Origin: an uncultured Alphaproteobacteria bacterium
GTDB taxonomy: Bacteria; Pseudomonadota; Alphaproteobacteria; Rs-D84
NCBI GenBank assembly: GCA_944392535.1
Contig: CALXWY010000003.1
Coordinates: 62,001-126,000, forward strand
Direction: 5' to 3'
DNA: 64,000 nt
The position numbers were made by a program, and so were the translations under genes. The notes under the pieces were generated by a model, which had not been told where the DNA came from, did not search any database, and saw only the letters and a list, made by a program, of their open reading frames with translations. Positions within the stretch are counted from its first letter, which is position 1; the number at the start of each line of letters is the position of its first letter. Of this stretch, positions 42,766 through 50,114 are shown one piece after another.

Positions 42766-43293
42766 ATGAGTAAAGGCTGGGACAGCGCAACACTGAAAAA
42801 ATTAAAAGCATTAACAGGCAAAGGGTTGTCAACATCTGAAATTGGCAGACGTTTGGGAATGTCTAAGAATGCGGTTGTTGGTAAATTGAACAGATTGGGA
42901 TGGAATTCCAAGGCGGGTGGTGTCAATGCCACAACCAAGGCGCCGGTGTCCAAAAAGGCGGACAAGGTTACATCAAAAAAAGGTGCCAGTACAAAGAAAA
43001 CATCGGTTGCCAAACAATCAACTAAATCTGGGGGCGCGGGCAAAAAAGCGTCTGGGGCGGCGTCGTCACGCGGAACGCGTTCTGTGAATAATAATCTGGC
43101 AATGCACCAGCGTATCATCCAGCATTCATTAGAAATGGCGAACTTAAAGCCAAATCAATGTCGTTGGCCAATCGGTGATCCGGATTCCGAAGGGTTCCAT
43201 TTTTGTGGTGCGCCTGTATTTGTTGGCAAGCCGTATTGTTACGAACATTGCAAACAGGCATATCAATTTACACCGCCAAAGAAAAAGCAATAA
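42766..43293 (+). CDS. gcrA: GcrA cell-cycle regulator
   Basis: The 175-residue protein has the GcrA N-terminal helix-turn-helix (WDSATLKKLKALTGKGLST, EIGRRLGMSKNAVVGKLNRL, residues about 4-48), a Lys/Ser/Thr/Gly-rich linker and the conserved Cys-containing C-terminal part (QCRWPIGDPD, FCGAPV, YCYEHCKQAY). In Caulobacter, GcrA binds methylated GANTC sites with sigma-70 to activate cell-cycle genes. It is restricted to alphaproteobacteria, which gives the strongest taxonomic clue in the window. It is followed immediately by a large membrane-anchored protein. Confidence 0.96.
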   Translation: MSKGWDSATLKKLKALTGKGLSTSEIGRRLGMSKNAVVGKLNRLGWNSKAGGVNATTKAPVSKKADKVTSKKGASTKKTSVAKQSTKSGGAGKKASGAASSRGTRSVNNNLAMHQRIIQHSLEMANLKPNQCRWPIGDPDSEGFHFCGAPVFVGKPYCYEHCKQAYQFTPPKKKQ

Positions 43294-43329
43294 GTGGGGT
43301 GTCATTATATGACAAGCGAGAGGGAAAAT

Positions 43330-45525
43330 ATGAATTCTGTTTTAACACCGCGGGAATATGACATTGCCGGCAATTCTTTTCGTGCGTACCGTGATTCAGA
43401 TGGCAAGTTGGTGTTCGTTATTGATAACACGTTAAATGAACGTAAAACGAATGTGATGTTGGTTATAAATCCTGTGGGTGACAGAAAATGGGATGATATT
43501 TTGGCGAATGATTACGCCGTTGATTTAGAAACAGTTCGTCCAAAGAAAGATAATAAATATCAAAAACTGGATATTGAATACAGCGGATTGGCAGAATATG
43601 ATGATCTAATTCGTGCATACGAAAACGGCGATGATTTAACCAGTGCGCTGGGGGCGTTGGCGCGTTTTCGGGATGCGTCGGTGCGTCGGGCGGCGATGGA
43701 ACGGTTGTCGTTGGCCGAAGCAAATGCCGCGCGTGCGCGCGATACAATATTAAAAACAAATGATTCAATTGCCGAATTGCGTGTGCGGCTGCGTCAGTTG
43801 CGTCGTACATTGGCAAATCAAAAAAATCAAATTGGGCGCGAGCCAACAAAACAATCTGCATCAAAAATATTACGAACAGATGCGCAAATTGATGCCATAA
43901 ACGAAAAATTGCGTCGCGCGGAACGTCGCCTGGACAATGCCCAGCGGCGGTTGGTTGTCGCTGATGAAGATGCCGCAGTGGCACGGAATATTTTGGCATG
44001 TGACCCGGTCGCGGGGGATTCTGGGGTGGGCGTAACGTCGGTGATTGATGTTCTGCGTCCGCATGATGTGGATGTTCAAAACCAAAATTTGCCGGTAATT
44101 CAGCCGCGTAATGATTTGATTGCAACAACCCCGGTCCCAGATGCGGATGTATCGGATGTGGATGCACCAGATGGCGATGTTGTTGACCCAGGTGCGTCTG
44201 GTGATGCGGAATATAATGTTGACTATGACCAGGATTTTAATGTAAATATAACAGAACAACCAAAGGCGGATACGATGGCCGAAGAAGATGTAAAACCACT
44301 GTTTGATAAAAATCCAGAAATTCTGGACGAAGAAATTGCGTTTAAGCCAATTCAGTTTGGTGTTTCCAGTCCGGTGTCGGATGAACAAAATCAATCAGAC
44401 GTGTCGTCTGGGGATAATAATGATGTTTTATCAGGGGCGCCATTATCGTTTACGCCGCCGGCGGAAAGTAAGCCCAGTGTAACGAATGATGCGTCGCCAT
44501 CAGATAATCAACATGCGCAACAACCATCCCCTGTGCTGGACAGTTTGTCTGCGGTTGGTGCAACCCCGACCCCAGAAACAAATGTGGAACAAACAAACGA
44601 TGTTGTACAACCGGCGACGCCGTCGGCGGCCAACAGACCAGCACCTGTGATGCCAAATGTTGCGCCGGAAAATACGTTGGGCAACAACATTCCAAACAAT
44701 AATTATGTTAATGAAAATTCACAGACTGTACCCGCACCGGCTGGGGGTGCGCCAATTGCAAATGCGCCCCGCCCTGTGTCGCCAATAACTGGTACGCCGG
44801 CACCAACAAATCCGGCACCACGTCGTCCGACGGCAATATATTACATAATGTTAGTATTGTTGATTGCGTTATCGGTATTTACGTTGTGGCTGTACCAGAA
44901 AAATACGAATGATGGTTCGCCTGACTTGACGGCAACGATACCGCCAGCCGAAGAAAATGTTGCGGTGGATGTGGTTGTTGATGACGTGGACAGCCCGTTT
45001 GTGCCAACCATAACAACAACGGACACGGAACCAGATGTGGTCACCACGGTTGTCGCAGATGTGGCCCCAGATACTGGGGACATGGTGGAACCGGTTGTTG
45101 CACCGGAAACTGTCCAGGATGTTGACATTGAACCGGTCGCGGAATTAATTCCAGAACCAGAACCGGTTGTCGTCCCGGAACCTGTGCAAGATGTCCCGCC
45201 GGTCATAGAAACAACAACCGTGGCACCGGTTGTGACGCCGGCACCGATACTGGAACCAGAACCAGTTGTTATTGAAAGCGAAGAAGAAATATTGGCAAAC
45301 AAGCCGGCATATAATGTTTCACAAAATGAAAACATGTTTGTTGCCGACCCAGAATATGAAACAGAAACACAGTATACTGTGACGCAAGATTTGCCAAAAT
45401 GCCCAGATGGTTCGGCACCCGATATGAATGGGTGTTGCCCGGGCGAGATATATACGGACCTGGGGGCGGCTGGGTTTAATTGTTGTCCGGAAACGGGCGG
45501 TGATTGTTTTCCGCCATTGTTATAA
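43330..45525 (+). CDS. Large single-pass membrane protein with coiled coil, Pro-rich and Cys-rich parts
   Basis: The 731-residue protein has a folded N-terminal domain (about 1-100) and a helical coiled coil (about 110-230, with RLRQLRRTLANQKNQIG and LRRAERRLDNAQRRL). A long Asp/Pro/Val-rich disordered region leads to a single transmembrane helix (IYYIMLVLLIALSVFTLWLY, about 500). An outer segment of Pro/Val/Glu repeats (EPEPVVVPEP) is followed by a C-terminal Cys cluster (CPDGSAP, GCCPG, CCPETGGDC). No family is recognised. The likely topology is an inside coiled coil linked to an outside Pro spacer that could span the periplasm. Start 43330 has AGAGGG upstream. It is probably cotranscribed with gcrA. 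Confidence 0.75.
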   Translation: MNSVLTPREYDIAGNSFRAYRDSDGKLVFVIDNTLNERKTNVMLVINPVGDRKWDDILANDYAVDLETVRPKKDNKYQKLDIEYSGLAEYDDLIRAYENGDDLTSALGALARFRDASVRRAAMERLSLAEANAARARDTILKTNDSIAELRVRLRQLRRTLANQKNQIGREPTKQSASKILRTDAQIDAINEKLRRAERRLDNAQRRLVVADEDAAVARNILACDPVAGDSGVGVTSVIDVLRPHDVDVQNQNLPVIQPRNDLIATTPVPDADVSDVDAPDGDVVDPGASGDAEYNVDYDQDFNVNITEQPKADTMAEEDVKPLFDKNPEILDEEIAFKPIQFGVSSPVSDEQNQSDVSSGDNNDVLSGAPLSFTPPAESKPSVTNDASPSDNQHAQQPSPVLDSLSAVGATPTPETNVEQTNDVVQPATPSAANRPAPVMPNVAPENTLGNNIPNNNYVNENSQTVPAPAGGAPIANAPRPVSPITGTPAPTNPAPRRPTAIYYIMLVLLIALSVFTLWLYQKNTNDGSPDLTATIPPAEENVAVDVVVDDVDSPFVPTITTTDTEPDVVTTVVADVAPDTGDMVEPVVAPETVQDVDIEPVAELIPEPEPVVVPEPVQDVPPVIETTTVAPVVTPAPILEPEPVVIESEEEILANKPAYNVSQNENMFVADPEYETETQYTVTQDLPKCPDGSAPDMNGCCPGEIYTDLGAAGFNCCPETGGDCFPPLL

Positions 45526-45552
45526 AAAATCTGCGCGAATGCGCAGATTTTT
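45524..45552 (+). terminator. Terminator after the membrane-anchored protein
   Basis: AAAAAATCTGCGC - GAAT - GCGCAGATTTTTT. Confidence 0.85.
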
Positions 45553-45645
45553 TATCGGTATATCAAATATCGGATTGATTTTTGTTGATTTGTTTTTGGC
45601 AGATTTGGTATAATTCACCGCGTGAAAGTGATGATATTTATGCCT

Positions 45646-45752
45646 AATCTAAACCACCGTTTATAATGGCGGTTTTTATTTTTGTAAAAATCCCAGAATT
45701 CTGCATTTTTTGTCCCCCACTTTTTGCCGAATCCAAACGGTGGTTTAGATTC
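45646..45752. repeat. REP/BIME-like inverted repeat, copy B
   Basis: AATCTAAACCACCGTTT (45646-45662) and its exact complement at 45735-45751 form inverted arms about 70 bases apart. Both contain the AAACGGTGGTTTA core shared with copy A (25411-25524). The right arm GAATCCAAACGGTGGTTTAG is itself nearly palindromic. The right arm overlaps the earliest possible start of the Cys-rich gene at 45724. Confidence 0.75.
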
Positions 45753-46542
45753 AATTATATTATGTGTGATGGCGATGTTGCCGTTTTCCGGATATGCGGC
45801 GGTATCTTACCCCGGGGACGAGGCTGGATCTTGGTGCACTTCGGGTTTTACATGGTGTACCGATATGGCGGGAACATTTGGATGTTGTGCCCCCCAGACA
45901 GCGTCATGCGGGAACGGTGCGTATTGTAAGACCGGTGGTGGCGGTGGTGGTGCCGGTACCGGCGGCAGTGCCACGTGTACACAAAAATTTTCATGCACCG
46001 GTTCGGCATCAGAGATAAATTCTGTCAGTAATTGCGCGGTTTCGTCAACCAGTTGTTATGGTGATGCTGCAAGCAATCCAGTTGTGACGTGTACCAGATG
46101 TTTAACCGGGTATGACATGACCGCAATGTATATCAGTCTGGATGGTGATTGTCGGAATGTATCCATACAGTATTATACGTGTACCAAGGATGACGGTGGT
46201 GATGGTGGTGGTGATGGTGGTGATGGTGGTGGCGGTGACATCGGAACAATTTGTCAGAATTGTACCAATTCGGCGGGGGTGTGTACAATGACATCGCCAA
46301 GGTGTTGCCCACCATGTGATGAAAGTGCCGTGGGTCCAGTGGAATATTGTCCGGCGGGACAGTATGGGTTTTCTGCATCAAACTGTCAACCATGTCCGGT
46401 GGGGCCAAACGGCGAATCAACCACCAGTATAAAGGGGCAGAACAGAAGTATCACCGGATGCTATATTGCGGCGGGCACGGAATTTTCAGATGACACAGGC
46501 AGTGGTGTATATGTGGAAAAGTGTAGTTATTCTTTGATATAA
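45724..46542 (+). CDS. Secreted cysteine-rich protein with Gly/Asp linker
   Basis: The protein is about 272 residues if it starts at TTG 45724, and 257 from ATG 45769. It has a hydrophobic signal-like segment (SIILCVMAMLPFSGYAA), then many Cys (TWCTDMAG, GCCAP, CTRCLTGYD), a GGDGGGDGGDGGG linker encoded by a simple repeat near 46195-46235 and a C-terminal Cys block (CQNC, CCPPC, CPAGQYG, CQPCPVG). The style matches the repeat protein at 47173-49143. The start is unresolved: the upstream codons lie in a palindromic repeat arm, there is no ribosome binding site, and the ATG at 45769 would give a very short signal peptide. Confidence 0.65.
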   Translation: MPNPNGGLDSIILCVMAMLPFSGYAAVSYPGDEAGSWCTSGFTWCTDMAGTFGCCAPQTASCGNGAYCKTGGGGGGAGTGGSATCTQKFSCTGSASEINSVSNCAVSSTSCYGDAASNPVVTCTRCLTGYDMTAMYISLDGDCRNVSIQYYTCTKDDGGDGGGDGGDGGGGDIGTICQNCTNSAGVCTMTSPRCCPPCDESAVGPVEYCPAGQYGFSASNCQPCPVGPNGESTTSIKGQNRSITGCYIAAGTEFSDDTGSGVYVEKCSYSLI

Positions 46543-46569
46543 AAAAATCCCGCATTATGCGGGATTTTT
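46543..46569. terminator. Bidirectional terminator
   Basis: AAAAATCCCGCA - TTA - TGCGGGATTTTT between the Cys-rich gene and the convergent acpS. Confidence 0.8.
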
Positions 46570-46951
46570 ACAGTTGTTCAATAATGACCATTGCCACAGA
46601 ATAATTGTCTTGGTCGGTAATTGACAAGTGTATGTTGATATTATTGTTGCCGTTGGATTTTTCTTTTAATGCCGTTCGGGCACCACCGGCCAGCAATAAT
46701 TCAGGGCATCCAGTGTCATTATGTATGACCGAAACATCCGAAAACGCAATGTCGTCGCCAAATCCGGTTCCCAATGCTTTCAGGCATGCTTCGCGCGCAG
46801 CCCAAAAATTCGCCAGATGTTTTTCAGCGTTCGCGTTATCGTTGTCGGCATATTCCAGTTCTTTTTTTGTAAATATACGCTGTTTTTTGAATGCCGACCA
46901 GTCCAGAAAACGATCGCATTCAACCATGTCAATTCCAATACCCAGTATCAC
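46568..46951 (-). CDS. acpS: Holo-[acyl-carrier-protein] synthase
   Basis: The 127-residue enzyme attaches phosphopantetheine to ACP. ILGIGIDMVECDRF carries the first metal-binding Asp. RIFTKKELEYA, then FWAAREACLKALGTGF contain the catalytic Glu and Lys, and HLSITDQDNYSVAMVIIE is the end. The start is a GTG at 46951 because a strong GGGGAGG site lies about eight bases upstream and the family begins here. Longer in-frame readings run back through the tRNA-Pro gene and are spurious. Confidence 0.92.
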   Translation of the reverse strand: MILGIGIDMVECDRFLDWSAFKKQRIFTKKELEYADNDNANAEKHLANFWAAREACLKALGTGFGDDIAFSDVSVIHNDTGCPELLLAGGARTALKEKSNGNNNINIHLSITDQDNYSVAMVIIEQL

Positions 46952-47077
46952 GGATGTATCCTCCCCTGTGTTATTGATTTTACGGTTATGGCATACTAGG
47001 CACTTTTTGCCGATTCGTGCAAGCATAAAATATATACTTGCATTTAATACGGTGGGATTGTATAAATATGTGCATGT

Positions 47078-47154
47078 CGGGGCGTAGCTCAGCCTGGTAG
47101 AGTACTTGCATGGGGTGCAAGGGGTCGCAGGTTCAATTCCTGTCGCCCCGACCA
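47078..47154 (+). tRNA. tRNA-Pro (anticodon GGG)
   Basis: Acceptor CGGGGCG/CGCCCCG, anticodon stem CTTGC/GCAAG with GGG in the loop, T-loop TTCAATT and encoded CCA. It lies between acpS and the large Cys-rich gene, both on the opposite strand. Confidence 0.95.
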
Positions 47155-47172
47155 TTTTTGTTTATTAAACGA

Positions 47173-49143
47173 CTATTGTGTTGTTGAATCGTCGTACACA
47201 GAATACGTTGTATTTCCAATACGGATTTTTACATTCCCTGTGACATTTGGTGACATGTCGCCATAGAATAATTTATCTGAATATTCCAGGACCAATGACG
47301 GTGTTGTGCGGCGCGCACTGCGCATGTGTACAGTTTTGTCACCAATGTGCAGTGTTCGTCCACAATCATTAATATCATCCGCCCCGGTCCCGTATCCAAT
47401 TGTTGTCATGCCGCCACCGCATGCGTTGCGTGTGCCGGTTGCGCCATAGTTTGTATAATTTTCGCCAATCCAATATTCTGGGCCAACATTTATACAGACA
47501 TCTGATTTTGGGGTATCAATGTATGAACCGCCATCGCAGCGTTTTTGACACATGTCAATTGATTGCGCGCCGTCGGTTTGCGCGTCTGTATACCCCGATG
47601 GACATGGTATGCATTGGCTTTTATCAGCATATGTACCAATGGGACAGACAATTCCGCCCCCGACACAATCCAGGCCCGGCGGGCACGTCAAACATTCGTT
47701 ACCATCACGGTAAAAACCATCATTACATATCCATGGACAATCATTGCCGCCCGGCGATCCGGCACCGGTATAATATGAATTTTCCGCCCCGTTGGTACAA
47801 GGATTGTTGTTTCGGTAATATATGGTGCTGCCAACGTTTATGGTGTCTGATAAATAATATCCGGGGGATGCAAGATACCAATATTTTACGTTGGTCATAT
47901 TTGTATACGCGTTTGTGTCAGTATTCCACTTTGGGTACAATGTTACATATTCACCAATTGGTGCAGAAACGTATAGCATATCAATTGCACATTCGGATAT
48001 AGTTGATTGAACCGGTTGTTGCAGTGCTATAAGGGTAGATATTTTTATCGCATTATACCCTGGGGGTAAATATGGGTCAACACTGCCGGGAATATATTCA
48101 GGGCAATTGTATTTGATATTATCAATGCAATAAGCCAACCGCCCGCATTGCGAACATTCTGACCCATCCAGCCAGTAACCCGGCATGCATGAAATTTGCG
48201 TACTGCCCGCGGGACAAATTGAATTTTGGGGACATATCGCACATGATTGTCCGGTTTTATAATATCCGGCCGTACATGTAAAATCATTTCCATCGGTGCA
48301 TGTTGAATATTCGGCAATACATTGCGTGCATTCGCCATTATTATCCCAGCATCCCGGATTGCAATTTGGCGCAACACCACAATCACCCGGTGCATATGGT
48401 AAACATTGGCCATTATCATGTTTGAATAATCCGTCGGGGCATGTCATTTCGTCCAAAATTCCACCGGGACACACAATGTCGTTGGGGCATTCGCTGCAAC
48501 TGTTGCCGGTGCGATAGTATCCAGATGCGCAATGATCGTATAAATTATCAATCGTAGATTCAGCCAACGGACAAAAATATCCTGTTGGACATACCCGGCA
48601 ATTGCCATTGCTATAACGGTAATATCCCGCCTGGCAACGGCGGGTTGTGTTGGTGGTTCCGGCCGGGCAATAAAAAGTACTGGGGCAAGTGTTACATAAA
48701 GTGCCAATTTTATAATATCCATCGCCACAACTTATCAGTACTTCGCCATCACAAACGTGTCCAGTACATGAACGACAGACTTTGTCGTTTTTATACCACC
48801 CGGGATTACAGTGGAAATATTCATGTCCACCGGCACAGGTCGCGTTATCAGGACATACGTTGCATTTACCGTCGCTGTCATAGTAACCGGGCAAACAACT
48901 GTAATCATCGGGGCCGGTGCATGACGAATTTGCAACACTGCACTGTGTGCAATGCGTGCCATCTGAAAACCATCCGTCGTTACATATAAAATCTGTGCCG
49001 TTACATGTGGCGTTCACAGGGCATGTATAGCAATAATCGCCATTAATGTATTGGTCCGAATCACATGTAATCGCAGATGCGGCATGGCATGAAAATACGA
49101 ACAAGAACATGGTGCAAACACGACAAACCCATTTGATGTACAT
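47173..49143 (-). CDS. Large secreted Cys-rich repeat protein (EGF/GCC2-like)
   Basis: The 656-residue protein has a signal peptide (about 1-24, ending HAASA). About fifteen imperfect repeats of 25-35 residues follow, with the form C-x-x-GYY-x-x-x-x-x-C-x-x-CP-x-x-x-x-C-x-G, for example CLPGYYDSDGKCNVCPDNA, CTAGYYKTGQSCAICPQNS and CNDGFYRDGNECLTCPPG. The layout resembles the GCC2/GCC3 ephrin-receptor-like and protozoan variant-surface-protein repeats more than typical bacterial proteins. The C-terminal 80 residues are Cys-poor and beta-rich. Start 49143 has an AGGAGG site. A probable attenuator leader precedes it. Disulfide formation implies function outside the cytoplasm. Confidence 0.8.
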   Translation of the reverse strand: MYIKWVCRVCTMFLFVFSCHAASAITCDSDQYINGDYCYTCPVNATCNGTDFICNDGWFSDGTHCTQCSVANSSCTGPDDYSCLPGYYDSDGKCNVCPDNATCAGGHEYFHCNPGWYKNDKVCRSCTGHVCDGEVLISCGDGYYKIGTLCNTCPSTFYCPAGTTNTTRRCQAGYYRYSNGNCRVCPTGYFCPLAESTIDNLYDHCASGYYRTGNSCSECPNDIVCPGGILDEMTCPDGLFKHDNGQCLPYAPGDCGVAPNCNPGCWDNNGECTQCIAEYSTCTDGNDFTCTAGYYKTGQSCAICPQNSICPAGSTQISCMPGYWLDGSECSQCGRLAYCIDNIKYNCPEYIPGSVDPYLPPGYNAIKISTLIALQQPVQSTISECAIDMLYVSAPIGEYVTLYPKWNTDTNAYTNMTNVKYWYLASPGYYLSDTINVGSTIYYRNNNPCTNGAENSYYTGAGSPGGNDCPWICNDGFYRDGNECLTCPPGLDCVGGGIVCPIGTYADKSQCIPCPSGYTDAQTDGAQSIDMCQKRCDGGSYIDTPKSDVCINVGPEYWIGENYTNYGATGTRNACGGGMTTIGYGTGADDINDCGRTLHIGDKTVHMRSARRTTPSLVLEYSDKLFYGDMSPNVTGNVKIRIGNTTYSVYDDSTTQ

Positions 49144-49146
49144 TTT

Positions 49147-49330
49147 TTCCTCCTGCAAAAAAACCGCTGAGAAATTCAAGCGGTTGGAGGGTCGAAACTA
49201 CATCTAACGAAATAGCGGGCTTATTCAATATATTCACCACTCTCCAACCCGGGTTTGGAGTGTATTTTTTTGTTCTTTGCGAACACGTTAGATGGGGTTT
49301 CGACTCCCCGGCCCGACTTTTTTATCAGGT
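49147..49330 (-). ncRNA. Attenuator-like structured leader of the Cys-rich repeat gene
   Basis: On the minus strand, about 170 nt upstream of the ATG at 49143 contain alternative helices. A long helix pairs 49304-49286 with 49209-49191 (19 bp with one mismatch). Its 5' arm can instead form GGGG-loop-CCCC (49309-49294). A hairpin at 49262-49238 contains GGUUGGAG (49249-49242), which could pair with CUCCAACC (49189-49182); that segment overlaps the 5' arm of an intrinsic terminator (49185-49157). Terminator and antiterminator are therefore exclusive. The Shine-Dalgarno AGGAGG directly follows the U-tract. No known riboswitch class is recognised. Confidence 0.6.
49157..49185 (-). terminator. Conditional terminator in the leader
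   Basis: AACCGCU(UGAAUUUCUC)AGCGGUU then seven U residues, minus strand, 14 bases before the ATG of the Cys-rich repeat gene. Confidence 0.75.
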
Positions 49331-49423
49331 TATTTTGATTCTATCATAAATGATGGCGAAATCGCCATAAAAAAATATTATAAATTCGGTATTGGGCTTT
49401 TTCGGGGCGTTTTTGTTACGGTT

Positions 49424-49454
49424 ATAAAAAACATCCGCCATTAATTTGACGGAT
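49424..49454 (-). terminator. Terminator of adk
   Basis: On the minus strand an ATCCG/CGGAT stem is followed by GTTTTTTAT, 24 bases after the adk stop. Between it and the leader (about 49331-49423) are AT-rich DNA and a 16-base palindrome, ATGGCGATTTCGCCAT (49352-49367), but no gene. Confidence 0.55.
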
Positions 49455-49477
49455 ATTTTTGTACGCAATATATGTTG

Positions 49478-50035
49478 TTATTTTTCGCCCAATGCGGACA
49501 AAATATTTTTGAAATTATCATCAACCGCGCCCGTCACATCAACATTTGAAAACTTTATATTTGGTACCGTTTCCATCCATTCAATTGCCGGCATGGTGGT
49601 CTTCCAAAATATGTCCAGCCGTTTACGTACCGCATTGGCGTCGGCATCATCTGTACGACCGCCGCCTTCGCGGATACGCTTTTGAATACGTTGAACCATG
49701 ATTTCTTCGGGTACGTTCAAGTATAATACATGTATATCAAATTTGTCGGCATAGTTGGTGATTAACCATTCAGCTTGGTCCAATGTGCGGGGAAATCCGT
49801 CCATCAGTATATCTTTGTCACCCGTGATGTTTTCCGCCACCAGTTTGACCAGCATGTCAAACGGTAACAATTCACCGCGCGCCATAATTTCGCCAATCGT
49901 TGGATTCGTTGCCGCGGCATCGCGCAGCATTTTTCCGGTTTCAATATATGTGTATTCGTGGCGTTCGCGCAACATGCGTGCAAATGTGCCCTTGCCGACA
50001 CCCTGGCCGCCCATTAAAATGATTATCTTTTTCAT
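49478..50035 (-). CDS. adk: Adenylate kinase
   Basis: The 185-residue enzyme balances ATP, AMP and ADP. P-loop GGQGVGKGTFARML (about residue 8), YIETGKMLRDAA (AMP site), MDGFPRTLDQAEW and the short LID with RIREGGGRTDDADANAVRKRL are present. The start at 50035 is chosen because a TATAAT box (50048-50043) ends seven bases before it, giving a leaderless mRNA; an ATG at 50044 overlaps the -10 box. It lies downstream of rpsA, separated by a terminator. Confidence 0.94.
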   Translation of the reverse strand: MKKIIILMGGQGVGKGTFARMLRERHEYTYIETGKMLRDAAATNPTIGEIMARGELLPFDMLVKLVAENITGDKDILMDGFPRTLDQAEWLITNYADKFDIHVLYLNVPEEIMVQRIQKRIREGGGRTDDADANAVRKRLDIFWKTTMPAIEWMETVPNIKFSNVDVTGAVDDNFKNILSALGEK

Positions 50036-50042
50036 GCCTGGC

Positions 50043-50071
50043 ATTATATCATAAAAAAATAAATCCGGCAA
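50043..50071 (-). promoter_or_regulatory. Promoter of adk (leaderless)
   Basis: Minus strand TTGCCG (50071-50066), 17 bases, TATAAT (50048-50043), seven bases to the ATG at 50035. The -35 box lies inside the rpsA terminator stem. Confidence 0.55.
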
Positions 50072-50086
50072 GTGCCGGATTTATTA
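50059..50086 (-). terminator. Terminator of rpsA
   Basis: AATAAATCCGGCA / TGCCGGATTTATT stem followed by T-rich sequence on the minus strand. Confidence 0.65.
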
Positions 50087-50114
50087 TTAATAACCATGGA
50101 CCCAGTCCAATGGA

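Noticed and set aside
46133..46420. His-rich open frame opposite the Gly/Asp linker
   Set aside because: It is the antisense of a simple GGT/GAT repeat inside a real gene.
46951..47155. Long N-terminal extension of acpS running through tRNA-Pro
   Set aside because: The upstream in-frame reading translates the tRNA gene's opposite strand, a well-known artefact. A GTG at 46951 with a GGGGAGG site fits the family start.
49150..49320. tmRNA or two-piece tmRNA
   Set aside because: A GGTTTCGACTCCCC stretch recalls a T-arm, but there is no CCA end, no tag reading frame and no acceptor pairing. The helices fit an attenuator leader better.
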